Part shown: piece by piece, positions 21,319-33,594 of the stretch
Layout: the number at the start of each line of letters is the position of its first letter
Numbering within the stretch: position 1 is the stretch's first letter
Source of the DNA: Myrica gale
Lineage: Eukaryota > Streptophyta > Magnoliopsida > Fagales > Myricaceae
Direction of reading: 5' to 3'
Assembly (NCBI GenBank): GCA_963930655.1
Contig: OZ005608.1
Coordinates: 7,378,001-7,442,000 of the forward strand
Length of the DNA: 64,000 bases
Translations under genes and position numbers: made by a program
The notes under the pieces: generated by a model
What the model saw: the letters and a program-made list of their open reading frames with translations, nothing else
Told to the model about the DNA's origin: nothing
Database searches by the model: none

Positions 21319-24203
21319 TGTAATACCCCTCCTAAAAAAGGTGTAAGTGAGTAATTCAAATTTTAAACGAAGAGATAGAGTTTAATCCTATGTTTGATTT
21401 TTGGATAGAGGTTGAATTGTATTTTTGAATTTAAAGGTGCTGGTATAGAGATGTGATCTATATTTGAATTTAAAGGTTTGAATAGAGATTTAATCTTGGG
21501 CTTGAATTTAAAGGTTAAGATATGGATAGAGATTATTCTTATATTTGAATTTGAAAGATATGTATATAGATCTTATGTTTGAATTTAAAAGTGATGGATA
21601 GAGGTATATTTGAATTTTAAAAGTTGAAAAGATTGAGGTTAATAAATGGTCGCAGAGAATGTATATTGGAGACCAAAATTTGAATTGAGGTGGTGCTACT
21701 AGGTTCCAAGAGATTATTCGACAATTATTGAAGAAGCTTTAAAGATTGGTTAAACATTCGATGTAAGTGGTTCTTCAATGAGATTTTAAAAAGTGTAAAA
21801 TCTTTTATATTGTTTTGATGTATTATTTGGGGAACTAAATAGGTTTTGGGTAAAATGAGATTGTTGTGATTTCGTGAAACTCAATTGAAATATTTATAAC
21901 TTGTTTTGGTGAGCATACTGTGAAAATTTTCCATGCGCTGTGATATATCTCTGTGGTCTGTGTGGCCAATTTGATATCCTCGTGATATTTGGAGGTCTTT
22001 GTGGCCTGGAAGTTTATGTGACCATTGGTGATTTTCCTATATTGTGTTGCCTTGAATTTTTTTTTTGTTACAAACTTGTATTTTTGGGTTCGGTATGGCT
22101 CATGGTGTTTTATTTTAGATTTCGGTTATTGTGATAAAATTGTTTTTTCTTCAACCCTCATTGACTTAATACTTATTGAGCTAGTCGTAGCCAGTGACGA
22201 AACCAGGATCCAAGTTGAGGGGGGCAAATTCTTAGGCGAAATGACATATCAAAAAAATTTCATACGCAAAAAATGTCTTAAAGTTAAAATATAAAAAATT
22301 AAAGGCTAAAAGCATTAAAAAATTGAAATACACTTACCGTACTATTTGTTGAGACTGAGAGGTGGCAATTGGATCCTACAGGTCCGCATACATAAAGTAG
22401 ACTTGTATTGCCCACACAAGTGCTTTTGATGGGCATATAGAAGTTGCAATCGTTCATTTCATTCCCTGGTTAGTTGAACAAGAGCTGAAGAGAGGCTTTT
22501 ACCTTCCGATTTGTTGTCCATGTTTCCATGTCTTCAGGATCTTCTATATGTCTTCAGACCAAATGAAAATCCAACATCAGAAACATCAGTGGCAAAATAA
22601 ACTTCCTCAAATGAAGGATCTTTATCTCATTATCAATGAAGCACTGTAATTAATTACACAAAAGGAGGAGTCACTCAAATAAAAAACGATACCAATAAAA
22701 TTAACTTGGCGTGGTATAGAACTTCTAGCATTACCAAGATTATCAATCAACCTATTATAGGTTGCAAGATCAGGTATGAACCCCATCAAATCTTTTTTTG
22801 GATCATTAAGAATTTAAGAGTATGGTTTTTACACTATTTGGTGGATCAATAATAAAAAGATAGAAGAAATAGCATCAGTATTTTTGAAATAATAAAAAGC
22901 TTGATGCATTATATTTTAGGAGTACTATTTTGAAATAATAGCAAAAATCCTAAATAATAGCATCAAGCTTTTTATTAAACAGATATTCCTAAAAAAAAAA
23001 AAAATTAAAGAACTTTTGGAGCCGGTGGGGGCGGTCGCACCCCTGGCTCCTCCTCTGGGCAAAGTTGTTCGCGACATTGAAATACTACATGTAAGATGAG
23101 ATGGTAATTCTACTTACGTTATGTGCATTGGAAATAGATGTTTCGTAGTTTCGTTACAGAAGTCCTACTATAGTCGTTTAAATATTTTTTTTAGAGCACA
23201 AGGAGTAGGAAAAAAAAGAGAGAGGAAAGAGGGAGTTTCTTTCCTTATGATGTAAACAAGGTTTTTATCATTTTCAACAATCAGAATTTAAACCCAAAGG
23301 AAGATTGTCATATAATACTATTTATGTCTAAATCAAATGATATATTAGCTGCCACGAGGGGGAGAGAGAGAGTATTAATTAAGAATATATTTTGCTTGCT
23401 TTCCTGACTAACGTGGATGGAAAGAAAGCGTCCAATACGTTAATACATAATTAATGCGATAAATGTGCGTTTAAAGGCTCCTAGTCCAATACGAAGTCGC
23501 TTTTGACTGGGCCGTCTCTGACTCTGGCAATGGAGATGGGTGGTTGGTGCATAGGAAAAGCCCCATCCTTATATTCAGCATCATGCCCAACACTTGTATC
23601 CCCTGGCGAAGGATCAAAATGTCGATGCCTGCAGGCCTGGGCCAGTGGGGCCAGCGGGGGCCCGTTGGCCCTCTCCCGCCCCCACTGGCCCTGAAACAGG
23701 CCTGGGCCAGTGGGGGCAGGCCTACTTTTTAATATATAAAAAAAAATTTAAAAATTTTTTTTTAAAAAAATAAATAACTTTTGGAGCCAGTGGGGGCGGT
23801 CGCCCCCACCTGCACCCCCTGGCTCCGCCTCTAGTCGTAGCTCACCCCTTATTCTCATATTTTTCAGAGTTGGTAGAATTAGAGAAATTTGAGGAGCTTC
23901 AGATAAATTTATGTTTCGAATGCGTGTTTTGCAAGAGTACTTTTGGAGATTAATTTTGGGAAATTTTTTATATTGTATTATTTTGGGAGATCTTCATCGA
24001 TATTGGAAATATCCGATATGTTAATGTAAATTTTAGGGCTCGGATTGATATTTTGTGATCTTTTTACAGTTTATGAATATTTTGCTTAGGTTGTACAAAA
24101 TTAGTTTTGAAATATTGAAGCTTAGATAAATGATTATTTATAGAGAAAAAACCTTATTTTATACGAAAATCTATCCATATGGAGTTTGGGTCCGGGCGTT
24201 ACA
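21319..24203 (+). repeat. 3' LTR of the remnant, split by a hAT element
   Basis: The LTR is about 1235 bases long once the 1642-bp insert and its 8-bp duplication are removed. The first copy reads unbroken through the insertion point, which confirms the insert. Confidence 0.8.
22192..23833. mobile_element. hAT-type DNA transposon, non-autonomous, 1642 bp
   Basis: Flanked by the identical 8-mer GTCGTAGC (22184-22191 and 23834-23841). The left end is CAGTGACGAAACCAGG and the right end, read inward, is TAGAGGCGGAGCCAGG. An 8-bp target duplication and a YA-G-type terminus are hAT features. The uninterrupted sister LTR (about 20870) gives the empty site. There is no transposase frame. The interior is AT-rich on the left and G+C-rich with GGGCCAGTGGGG repeats at 23630-23725. 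A second copy of the right terminus lies inside at about 22999-23058. Confidence 0.85.
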
Positions 24204-25186
24204 GTATATATGATTCATATAGACAATTTTTGTTGCAGTGCCACTTCCTAGCAATGTAAGAGTGATTTGGCATCAAATGCTTGGGGAAACTTGTAAGTAG
24301 AAAGATATAGCAGCAGTATCTAGCTAGCTTGGGGAGAAGATGGTGTCTGTAGAGAAGTAAAATGTAAATCATACGGACAGATTATTTACGATTCAAGTGA
24401 ATGCTGAAAGCAAAGTATATATATATATATATATAAGCAATAGGGTAGCTAGGTTAGTGTTCGATGGATGGTCATTTTCATAGAGGGAGAATAACCATTT
24501 GAAAAGTACACTTCATGCGCACTTATAATTGGAGCTTGTATTCTGTTCCTTCAAGTTCTTCGATCCATCACTAATTATTAATCACAATAATTACCTATAC
24601 TTGCTGGAATAAAACACATTCCTATACTCTTAGTATCAATGTCCTTGTTTATTGTCTTCGTATAAGAAATGGTATTTGACTTCATGAGTGATTCCTCGAA
24701 GGCAGAATATATATCAGGAAAATATCATTTTTTAGTAGTCGCATTGATGACAACCATCATGGCAATCATCATTGGTTATCTGAAAAGAAAACTACTTTAT
24801 GTGCAAAAAAGTTAAAGGCATTATAAAGAATAACTAAAGCAAAATATATGAAAATCAGTGGTTATTAGCCACATAACCCTTTTTCTAGATCTCATGCATA
24901 TGGCGTGATTCAAAGCGCTAGCTGTTGGGAGCTGATGACAAGATTCTTATAATAGAGTAATGGAGGTGAAAATTAGAATATGACAATCCATCTTCAGTCC
25001 TCGGCCGGTTGATGTCAAGCCGCGGGTGTGAAATCAGATCACACTTTTTAATATATCACTGTCTAAACAAAAACAAAAGAGGCATATACATTAGATTTGG
25101 GTCATGATGCGTTCGGCGGCATCAAAGCTGCTCTCTGCATATCATGACAGCAATGATAGATATGATTAGTTGTGCATTGCTCGCGG
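24204..25186. other. intergenic, no gene seen; TA microsatellite
   Basis: Contains a TA run at about 24416-24436. No coding region is supported. Confidence 0.5.
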
Positions 25187-25393
25187 CAGGGACGAAGCCA
25201 GAAATTTGTTTTGAGGGGGCCGAAATACAATTATAAGCAAAAAAAAATTTCAGGGGGGCCGGAATACAATTATAAGCACTAAAATACAATTATAAGCACT
25301 AAAATACAATTATGACACTTTAAATATTAAATATTAATACTAAATTTTTTTTTTTTTCAAAATCTTTGGGGGGGCCCCGTAGATTCGTCCCTG
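25187..25393. mobile_element. hAT MITE, 207 bp
   Basis: The ends are CAGGGACGAAGCCAG and, read inward from the right, CAGGGACGAATC. It is flanked by the identical 8-mer GCTCGCGG (25179-25186 and 25394-25401). The interior holds two to three copies of AAATACAATTATAAGC. There is no coding content. Confidence 0.88.
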
Positions 25394-25401
25394 GCTCGCG
25401 G

Positions 25402-26468
25402 GATCTGCAGTACTCTCCTTTAGGGAAGATCATCTTACTCGTTCAGAACCGCCAATCTGTGTTGTATTATCATAAACAGAAACGTTTGTGGGATCCGATT
25501 CACGCAGCTGATCAAGTGATGTTTTTTTTTAATTACGATAGATGCATGTATCTTGCTTCTTTGTATTGATGAAAACATATATATATATAAGGGGTTGAGG
25601 CCATTTTTGCTTGCCAAAAGAAGTGGGACTGTGGGAGGGCAAGAAGCAATGGAGGCTGCTGGAAACCAGTATCCATTTATGTGTCCCCATTGCTCATACG
25701 GTGGAGCGGATAAGTAAGAAGAGGATCATTGCCGATAAAATTATGCTTCCCATTATTTTAAATGTTCCTTGAACAAATACGATGCCAATCTTAAAAGTAA
25801 TGAGTAGCTTCGAATTCAAGTGGGGAAAAGAACAAAGACTACAGGTTAATTAATATGCAGAATGATGATTTTTGTGACCCTATGATTAAGCTCGAAAAGT
25901 CTACATACAGATTTTCCCGAAAGAAAATCGCAAGTTTATGCCAACCATTAGAGAAGTCCTATATAGTCCTACATCAGCCCACCTTTTTCTTATGCTTTGA
26001 AGCACCTCTTTAGTGTGCATCTTTTATCACACCAACTGGGTTAATAAGAAAAACCAGTTGCCAAAGCAATATGAGGAAAATATCTCCTCTTTTACGCGTT
26101 GTCATTAAATAAGTTAGTCTCGATCTTCTGTTATATAGGTTGCCGTCACTATGTTTTATCGTCTAGACGTTTCAAAACATGCACTGTGGGCCACAAGTAA
26201 TGGGGGATTGAAAGATCCCTTGCGGGTTTGAAAGTTGAAACATTGCTTTCGTCTGTACTGGTAAGTCAGTGATGTTGTAATAGTAGAGCGCCTGGGGATA
26301 ATAAGCAACTTGCACAGAAACGACGGAAAACCATGTGTACGGTAATGTATAAAGCAGACTGGTTTAAAAAATTTGGAAAAGAAAAAGACATTGATTTTCA
26401 CGATGCATCTAACTAACTGACATGCATCGCCATGATTATTTTGGGATTAAATCAATGGCGGCACACTT
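25402..26468. other. intergenic, no gene seen
   Basis: No coding or RNA feature is supported. Confidence 0.45.
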
Positions 26469-27511
26469 GGGAACGGATTCCTTCATACGGAGGGTGAGAT
26501 TGCAAGAAAACAATCTAACAGTTACTATGCGTACACCTCATTTAATGAATTAAATGGCTAATATGGCTTAACATCTTGGCTTGACAACTCCACTTCCCCA
26601 AATTTTCTTTTCCGCGTTGAGCTTTCGCTGCAATTTTCTCTCCTTCCTCTTTCCATTAAAACCGCCACAGCCACCGCTGACTCCTTTCAAACCCAAAAAC
26701 CTAGAAACGGGTACGCCCCACTGGTGGCCCAAGAAAGCCCCCTCTCTTCTTCTTCTTCATTGTCGTTTTTGAGAATAAACAGGACGAGAAAAAGCGCAGG
26801 ACACGCGACGCAGCTAAGCACAACAAAAGAAGGCCTCTGCCTTTCTGTGAGTAAGATATGGGATCCTGTGAAACGCCACCAGTCCAAATTTTCTCTGAAA
26901 AGTTTGAACACGTAATTGCAAAAGAAGTTCAATTTCTCCTGAACACCTATCGCCAATAGTTAATTCTTTAACCTATGGGTAAGAATATTATTTCTCCCCA
27001 AAAGGAAGAAAAATTTGCATGAGTTTTTGTTTCTTTTGGAAGATGTCATCGTAATTTTGGACATTTTGTCTCCAATTTGCATCTTTCCTGTCAAAGATTA
27101 GATGGTCACCTGATTGTGCTCTAATTTTTGGGTGTAGATATCTAAAGCTTCTAATATTTTTCACCTTCTTAGTTGTTGTGTAATGATTTTTACAATGGTA
27201 GTGAGTACGTATGTGGTTACAATGGTAGTGAGTACTTCTGCGGATAGAGAAGAGAGAGAGGGGCAACGAAGAAAAGCTTGCGTGAGAAAGAAGGAGAAGA
27301 AGGGAGAGAAGGAAAACTTGCGTGAGAATTGGGGAGATTGGAGCAGCCAAGTCGTGGGAGATTGGAGCTACCAAGCCGATCCACCAAGAAATTTAGCCAT
27401 TTAATTCATTAAATGAGGTGTACGCATAGTAATCGTTAGATTATTTTCTTGCAATTTTGACCCTGCCTTCTGAAGGCTTCGGAATTCGCTCATCTCTCTG
27501 TGTATAGGGAA
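26469..27511. mobile_element. inverted-repeat element, about 1 kb
   Basis: A 63-bp stretch at 26498-26560 is the reverse complement of 27394-27456 with only a few mismatches (core GAATTAAATGGCTA and its partner). Weaker similarity reaches outward to GGGAACGGATTCC at 26469. The left interior (CCCCAAATTTTCTTTTCCGCG) resembles the foldback at 47066-47948, which also starts GGGAAC-GATTC, so both are likely one family. No target duplication was found. The right interior has the direct repeat TACAATGGTAGTGAGTAC (about 27190 and 27219). Confidence 0.6.
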
Positions 27512-30151
27512 AGTGCGATCTAAGTGATCAAGACAAGTATAACTCTGTATAAGGACTTTCTCGAGTTTGAAATTCTTAAATATATAATTGTCATTGGAAA
27601 ACACTACCCAAAATTACAAGTCTTGGTCTAACGATGATTGATATGGGCAACCCCATATAATTTCCCATGTTTTTCCTTTTTGGTTGGAAGTTACAAAACC
27701 TTCAAATATATGCACCACATGCGTTGGGTCAGTGCAGAGCTGTTCTTCCTACTCTAGATAGACTGAGTGAGTGTAGTAGAGTTCCTGAAACCAAAAACAT
27801 CCAACCTAAAAAGAAACGAGTCCAGTCCTTTTTCTGATTTGTTTAAACCCCACGACCACGAGGATCGTCGAGAAACACTTGTGGGGCCATGTAATAGTAC
27901 CCGGCCCCCACAGCCTGCTATGTTTGTCCTTTGTAATAGACCTCCCTGCCATTTTTCACCTGCTCTTTGCTTCCTTTCCACGTTTCTGCAGAGACGAAGA
28001 TTGACGGGAATGATGGATTCTGAATTAATAACATACTGCAATACTTCGAGAAAACCAAATAATATTTTCAGAAACCCATACTGCTTTCCCTCTTTCTCTC
28101 TGATCATGACCTCTGACCCAACAGTAAAAATCTTGATCTGTCCTCATTTATTTTTCTACAACTAATAGAGGATTGCAAATTAAAATATCTTCTGGATCAT
28201 TGGATGATTAGATTTGATCTATTAAGAATTCCACGAAAAAAAGAAAAAGAATTCCACGAAAGAATGAGGGGAGGCTATTGGTGATCTCGAGGAGCGAGGT
28301 GCAGAGAGAGAGAGGACACATGGACGTAACTTCAACTGGGAAACTTCTGCCAGACCCAGATCCAGGGAACTATTGCGAGAGTAAAAGAAACAGGACAGTT
28401 GCTGGTGAAGGGAGGGGGAGGGTTTTCATTTTTCAATGTTTTGGATTTTGCTATGTATAATACTGCGTGCGTGCATGTTTGTCTGTGTCTGAGATAGCAG
28501 CACTGACAAAAGTTAAGGGGGGGAAAAAGAAGAGTTGGTCTGTGTTTAATGATGATGAACCCCTTGGTACTGCTACAGATTGTAACAAGAAAGCAATGAG
28601 GGGGAGAGACAGAATGAGACGGTCGTAGAAAATTATCATAGATCCAAGTGATCTCCAGTCTCCTCTCTCTCGCTCGAAGCATACCCAGCTCTCTAGTTTG
28701 AAGTTTAAAGATAGAAATGACGGCTTTAGAGGTATGGTTACTTTGCTTACTGGGAGAAAAGAGAGAATATGCTGCTGATCTTTACAGAAAATGTTTTAGG
28801 TAATATGAAATCTAACCCCCTATTTATCCACCAAAAAAAACCCTAACCCTGGTTTTAGCTACACGATCTTTAGCGCCTAATCACATTTTTTCTTTCTTTT
28901 TGGGTGGCAACGTGGAAAAGTGGTCTGCAATTACCATATAAAAAGGGTTATACTCTCCTTTATGGAGTTTCACAATGTATTGACACATGCATGCATTAGA
29001 GTGGTCAATACTGCAATGAAAGAATAAAAACACACAAGTGCTTGTGCGTGACTGTGAGAGCATGTAGAGGGATTTAGTCGATACTTTCATTCCAAGGTTT
29101 CACTGTTTTGTCTGGGGTGTTGGAGGATGATAGTAACGAGCTGAAAAACCCTTCATGGTAGAGAGAGAACTCTATTCATCGGATCCGATGAATAAAGTTG
29201 TTTCTCTGATGAGGGCAGGAACTGTGACTCACTGTTTTAGATGTCTACGTCTTTGAAACAAGAGGTGGAGCTGAGTTTCTCAGAAAGAATTAAACTTCAT
29301 AAAAGGAAGAAAAGACAAAGGTTCACATGTCACAGAGAAAAGGAAAAAAATGAACGACTCCTAGAACTTTGAATACCAGCGAAGTTCAAACAAACACTCA
29401 AAGCTTTCTTTCCGACCCATACTTCAATTTTCGACGCAAATAAATCCATTTAGAAGGCTGATTCTAGGTTTCGTACATCTAATCACAGTGTTTTCCCATC
29501 ACATATTTTTACAGAAGAAAACTGCATGTAGAGATAGACGAAAATTGCTAAAATATATTCTATGTTGAAGGAAGTGTAACTTGGAGTTGAATTCAACATT
29601 TTTCTACGGGTCTCTTCGAAACAATACTATGGCTGATCTATCACAATTGTATTTGAGTATATTAATAGGAAAATGAGACAGTGGTCCTCGAGAACAAAGC
29701 AGCAACAAAGGTGAGAATATATAGGGTACTAAAAGAGGACTAAGCCATAGACTTGGGCTAGAGAATCCTCTTTAAGATCAACTAATAAACTTCATAACAT
29801 GATTTATTTTCTAAACAAAAACATAACAACTCGCCATGCGCATGCCTTTGAGCTGCACTAATGACACACTAAGAGATATAACTAATAGCCGAACTGTACT
29901 CTATGTTCTACAGCCTTATTTAGGTACCACACTGAAATACTGAAGAGTGGTTAATTGAGTTCTTGGTTTGAATAGAACACCGATGCACTAAACTCACCAA
30001 ATAAATTACTAGGAAATATCAGAACTTAGTGATCTAGCTACAAGAGTCATGTGCGCCTAGAACACTAAATAATATAAAATATACCATACGAAGAGCGTTT
30101 CTCGACTAGTCCGAAAGAGAGAAAAGTCGTCCTTTGGCAGAAGACGTATGT
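27512..30151. other. intergenic downstream of the LBD gene
   Basis: No supportable coding region. The longer open frames here lack an ATG start or any domain. Short GA-rich runs occur at about 28300. The last few hundred bases are probably the 3' UTR of the minus-strand LBD gene. Confidence 0.5.
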
Positions 30152-30706
30152 TCACATACTCCCTTGGCCTCCGTTGATGTTCCTTGAAGGACTATCATTC
30201 CATGGAAGAGGATAAGGAAGAGGGAAAGAAAGAGGTTGTTGATAAATCCCTCCTCCTTCATTAACCATTCTTCTACTAAACTCAACTGGTCTTGAGCGAG
30301 AAGCCAGTGGTTGAACTGTATTTACTCCGGGTGTTGGTGGCAAAGCCGTTGGAATCTCATTGCAAGCATAGCGTATTAAATCAGCATTCGCCGCATCAAG
30401 TTCCTTCTGGAGCCTTTCAACCTGTCTCTGAAGAAATGAGATAGCGCCAACACATCCATAAACAGGGTCTCTTACTCGTGCCTCCGCCTCATAGGCGAGA
30501 GAGTTCACTGCATCCTCTCTCTGGTGAGGGAGAAGCTCATTCAGCAGCTTAGTCACATTGCTCGCACCAAAGATCTTGTGGACATTGGCGAATTTTTGAG
30601 GCTCCTCTGGTGGGAAGTACGGTGCAAAGATGCAACCTGGCATGCATTTTCTCCTCAAGAACTTGCAGGCAGCACAGGGACAATTGTAGGAGCTGGATGA
30701 AGCCAT
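30152..30706 (-). CDS. LOB-domain (LBD/AS2-like) class I transcription factor
   Basis: The 184-residue nuclear DNA-binding protein belongs to the LATERAL ORGAN BOUNDARIES family, which controls organ boundaries and lateral organ growth. The C block C-x2-C-x6-C-x3-C is C11, C14, C21, C25. The GAS block starts at F46-G-A-S49. The class I coiled coil L-x6-L-x3-L-x6-L is L92, L99, L103, L110. The C-terminal third is variable and Pro-rich. Within the family it looks closest to the LOB/LBD25 group (LNELLPHQREDAVNSLAYEA, then NADLIRYACNE). I start at the ATG at 30706; a frame extension upstream begins with GTG, which plants would not use, and lies against a splice acceptor. One oddity is an extra Cys at position 9, where relatives usually have Ser. 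Confidence 0.93.
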   Translation of the reverse strand: MASSSSYNCPCAACKFLRRKCMPGCIFAPYFPPEEPQKFANVHKIFGASNVTKLLNELLPHQREDAVNSLAYEAEARVRDPVYGCVGAISFLQRQVERLQKELDAANADLIRYACNEIPTALPPTPGVNTVQPLASRSRPVEFSRRMVNEGGGIYQQPLSFPLPYPLPWNDSPSRNINGGQGSM

Positions 30707-30711
30707 TTTCA

Positions 30712-31115
30712 CTGCACCAAGATAATTAGACTAAACCCATTAATTGCACTTTTTTTTTTCTTTTTGTGATTCTTTCATTTTCACTTTAGAGTACTAGATT
30801 CCATTATAAATTTTTAACTTGGGTAGGCGTATAATTCTTCTGGATGAGTAATTCCTTATAGACTTGCAAGTAGAATCCAGTTGGACGTCTTTTTTCCCCC
30901 CTCTTCTTTCCCTTATATTACAACCTTACTGCTGGGGTCTTCAAGTACAACTGCTTTACTAGGGTTATCCGGGATGTTTTAGCCAACCCGCAATTTCTAC
31001 ATGCTTCCTTTAGTTTGAAGAAATTGTTACGGGAAACCACCACTCTCTAATTTCTCCCTCTCTGATCCATCACACACACACACACACACACACAAACTCA
31101 GGGATACATGCATAC
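30712..31115 (-). other. probable 5'UTR intron of the LBD gene
   Basis: On the minus strand, TTTGAGCAG|GTATGCATG (donor at 31115) and GGTGCAG|TGAAAATGG (acceptor at 30712, five bases before the ATG) form a GT-AG intron of about 404 bases with a T-rich tract near its 3' part. A CA microsatellite (31071-31094) lies inside. This is inferred from the sequence alone. Confidence 0.5.
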
Positions 31116-33594
31116 CTGCTCAAATGAAGAAATTAGCTGTAAGTCCTTGATCAATCTTGTCATATCTATGTTCTTTTAATCTTTTAGTTTTGGGGAATTA
31201 TAGTTTCTAACAATATTCTACACTCGCAACCATCCGCTGCCTTCTACATGGTTCCTTGATTTTTAATTTCCCATTCGATCCGGCACTTCTTTTAACTCTT
31301 ATCTCTGTCTCTTCTCGGAACAACTCTAATTGGCATGAGAAGTTATATTTGGGAAGCTATGATGTATGAATCCTCTTAGGATTCATTGGACATAGGATCT
31401 GACAATTGCAAATCTATATAATTATGTTCGCACCGTCTTACTGAGGTATGTGAACTTAGGAAAGCCCTAAACAGAGAGATAAGTCACTCTTTAGCTAGCT
31501 TTAGCTTACCCCGGCCAAAACACAAAAGAAAAGAATCAGTAGCATAGAAAAGGAAGAAGGAAAGCTACATATGTGTTTACCTGTTTGTGATCTAGGTTTC
31601 TTGATCAAGCGAGTAAAAAGGGAAGTACCTTTCCCTTGCAAGAGCTATTTCAAAAGCTGTTCTGTGTGCTTCCAAGATAAAGTAGCCTTACCAAACAAAA
31701 GATGTGAGCAACACAGATTTGTTTGGTGAGCCGTCAATGGGGAAACCCTAATTAGAGGGAGCAGAGAGAAGAACTGCAAAATTCAGTGGCAAAAGGTGAT
31801 GAGGGAGGAGCAAGGCAAAGAGCATTTAGTGGATGGAGAATGAATGGAGGCAAAAGACAAAGGTAATAAATGGGAGGTACACTAGAAAAGAATGACTATG
31901 ACATTGTATCTAATAATAATATCAGGGAGATGGGGATGTCTCATTCCTTCCCGTTTCTCCTGCAGCGAGAAAACAGTACATCGTTTCTAACATGTATGCA
32001 ACTGATTTAAGATAAACTAAGAGCATTAAGTAAAGGGGACTTTTTTGTTGCAATAGGCACTTAAATATATATTATAATTAGCGTACATGACGAGAATTAA
32101 AGGAAAAGAAAAATAAAGTATAGTACGTACGTAGGTCGGTATACATTTGTAAACAAAAAAAAAAGCAGGAATACGATCGATCATCATGTGACTTTTGGAC
32201 ATATATAAGTTTTCGTTACTGAACATTTCTAAACTCCACAACCTAGCATGTTTTACTTTCACGACATGTAACTAGTGTATATGTAATTTAGGACAACTCT
32301 TGTTCCAGTCCGTGCGTGCTTAAAAAACAAAAAAGAAAAGCCGTACGTACTGAAAATACTAGGACTGATAAAATCATTACGAAAGGAGCAGCCTAACTAA
32401 GGGAATAGATCACGCTGACATGATCTAAACATAGCTATGTCTGTCAATTATCTCACTAGAGAATAATTACTCTTTGATGAAATTGATCAATTTATGATCA
32501 TGATAAATTGACAACTTTGACAACTGATCATGTTAACTCATGGTTGCATGTGTGAAGAAAAACAAGTTAAATATATAACCTACGACCAAATTCTTTTTTT
32601 TTCTAAGTAACCAAATTCATTTTCATTTAAACAAGTTTGTGATAAAAACGATAGAGGTCGCTTATTAATTAATGTATGATTAATTTACTAAGTGATCTAG
32701 AAGTTACTACAGGCGGAATGAGGAATGAGTTTAGGATCGATCATGGGTTCAAAATTCTGCTGAGAAGATCAAAAGTACTCTAGACAACAATGAGAAAATA
32801 GCATCCAGACCTATGAATCTAGTGCCTATATTTTCTATATCAACCATACGGAAAAAGGTAATTTAGTAGAAGCTTGAACATCGATCGGCCATGACATTAT
32901 CCAATTATTAGGCCTAGGGTGTCTATTTTAATTCTTATGACCAACAATAGGGCATGCATCCGAAGGATTGATTTTCCTAAATTGTTTCTTCTAACTGATA
33001 AGAACATGTAGCACGTCTCCGTTTTCATTACAATAATATATATATATATAGGAAAACTTCAAAAACATTACAAAATTACGTATGAAGCCAGGATTTTGTT
33101 TTTTCTATTTTCAGCAAGCACCTGCTTCAATCAAATGAATTGTAAAAGCCTACTAGAGGCAAAGAAAAATCTTAGAAAGCATTAATGAGCCATTGAAAAT
33201 CCCAGAATGTTTTTGTTTGGAACATATAATTAAGAGGGCATGACAAGTTCTGTCCTACATACATAAGGTGATTCCAATAGACTCAACATATATATATAAG
33301 GTGTTAAAACAAGCCAAGCTAGGTTTGCACTTTGCAGGGTTTCCCTGTCACGGGTGGATATCGAACATTATGACGATCAATGGAGGTGACACTCATGATT
33401 GTGACGTGTACAATGGCGATGGAATTTTGTAGGCTAAGAAAGGTTAAGGTAGAGTCATTCATCATGATCACTGAAGTAGTGCTCAAGGTCGGTTATGGTG
33501 GTATATCTAATTCTGGAATTTAATTAAGCACCGCCGACAAATTAAGTACAGATCATGAGTAGTACTATATATATATATCTGAAAATAATATACA
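31116..33594. other. LBD upstream region and intergenic DNA
   Basis: Expected to hold the LBD promoter on the minus strand, but no TATA box stands out. The rest is AT-rich with no coding frame supported; a TA run lies at about 33036-33052. Confidence 0.4.

Larger units (their letters stand above)
20024..24203 (+). mobile_element. LTR retrotransposon remnant: two LTRs with almost no interior
   Basis: A 5' LTR (20024 to about 21175) is followed by roughly 140 bases ending in a polypurine tract (AAGGAGGGGAGAT, 21306-21318). A 3' LTR follows that begins TGTAATACCCC and ends GGGCGTTACA. The TGTAA...TTACA ends are typical of LTRs. The internal region with all genes is gone, probably by deletion. 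The 3' LTR was later split by a hAT element (22192-23833). No coding motif remains, so gypsy or copia cannot be told apart. Confidence 0.75.

Noticed and set aside
26469..27511. A 9-bp target duplication for the inverted-repeat element
   Set aside because: Flanking bases share only CCTTC-like pieces; no exact repeat next to both ends.
27767..28165. 132-codon plus-strand open frame and its 117-codon antisense partner
   Set aside because: The plus frame starts with GTG. Neither has a domain, repeat or codon pattern that suggests a protein.
30707..30712. Upstream two-codon extension of the LBD protein
   Set aside because: It would start with GTG, and a splice acceptor (TGCAG) lies directly before it. 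The ATG at 30706 gives the usual MASSS-type start.
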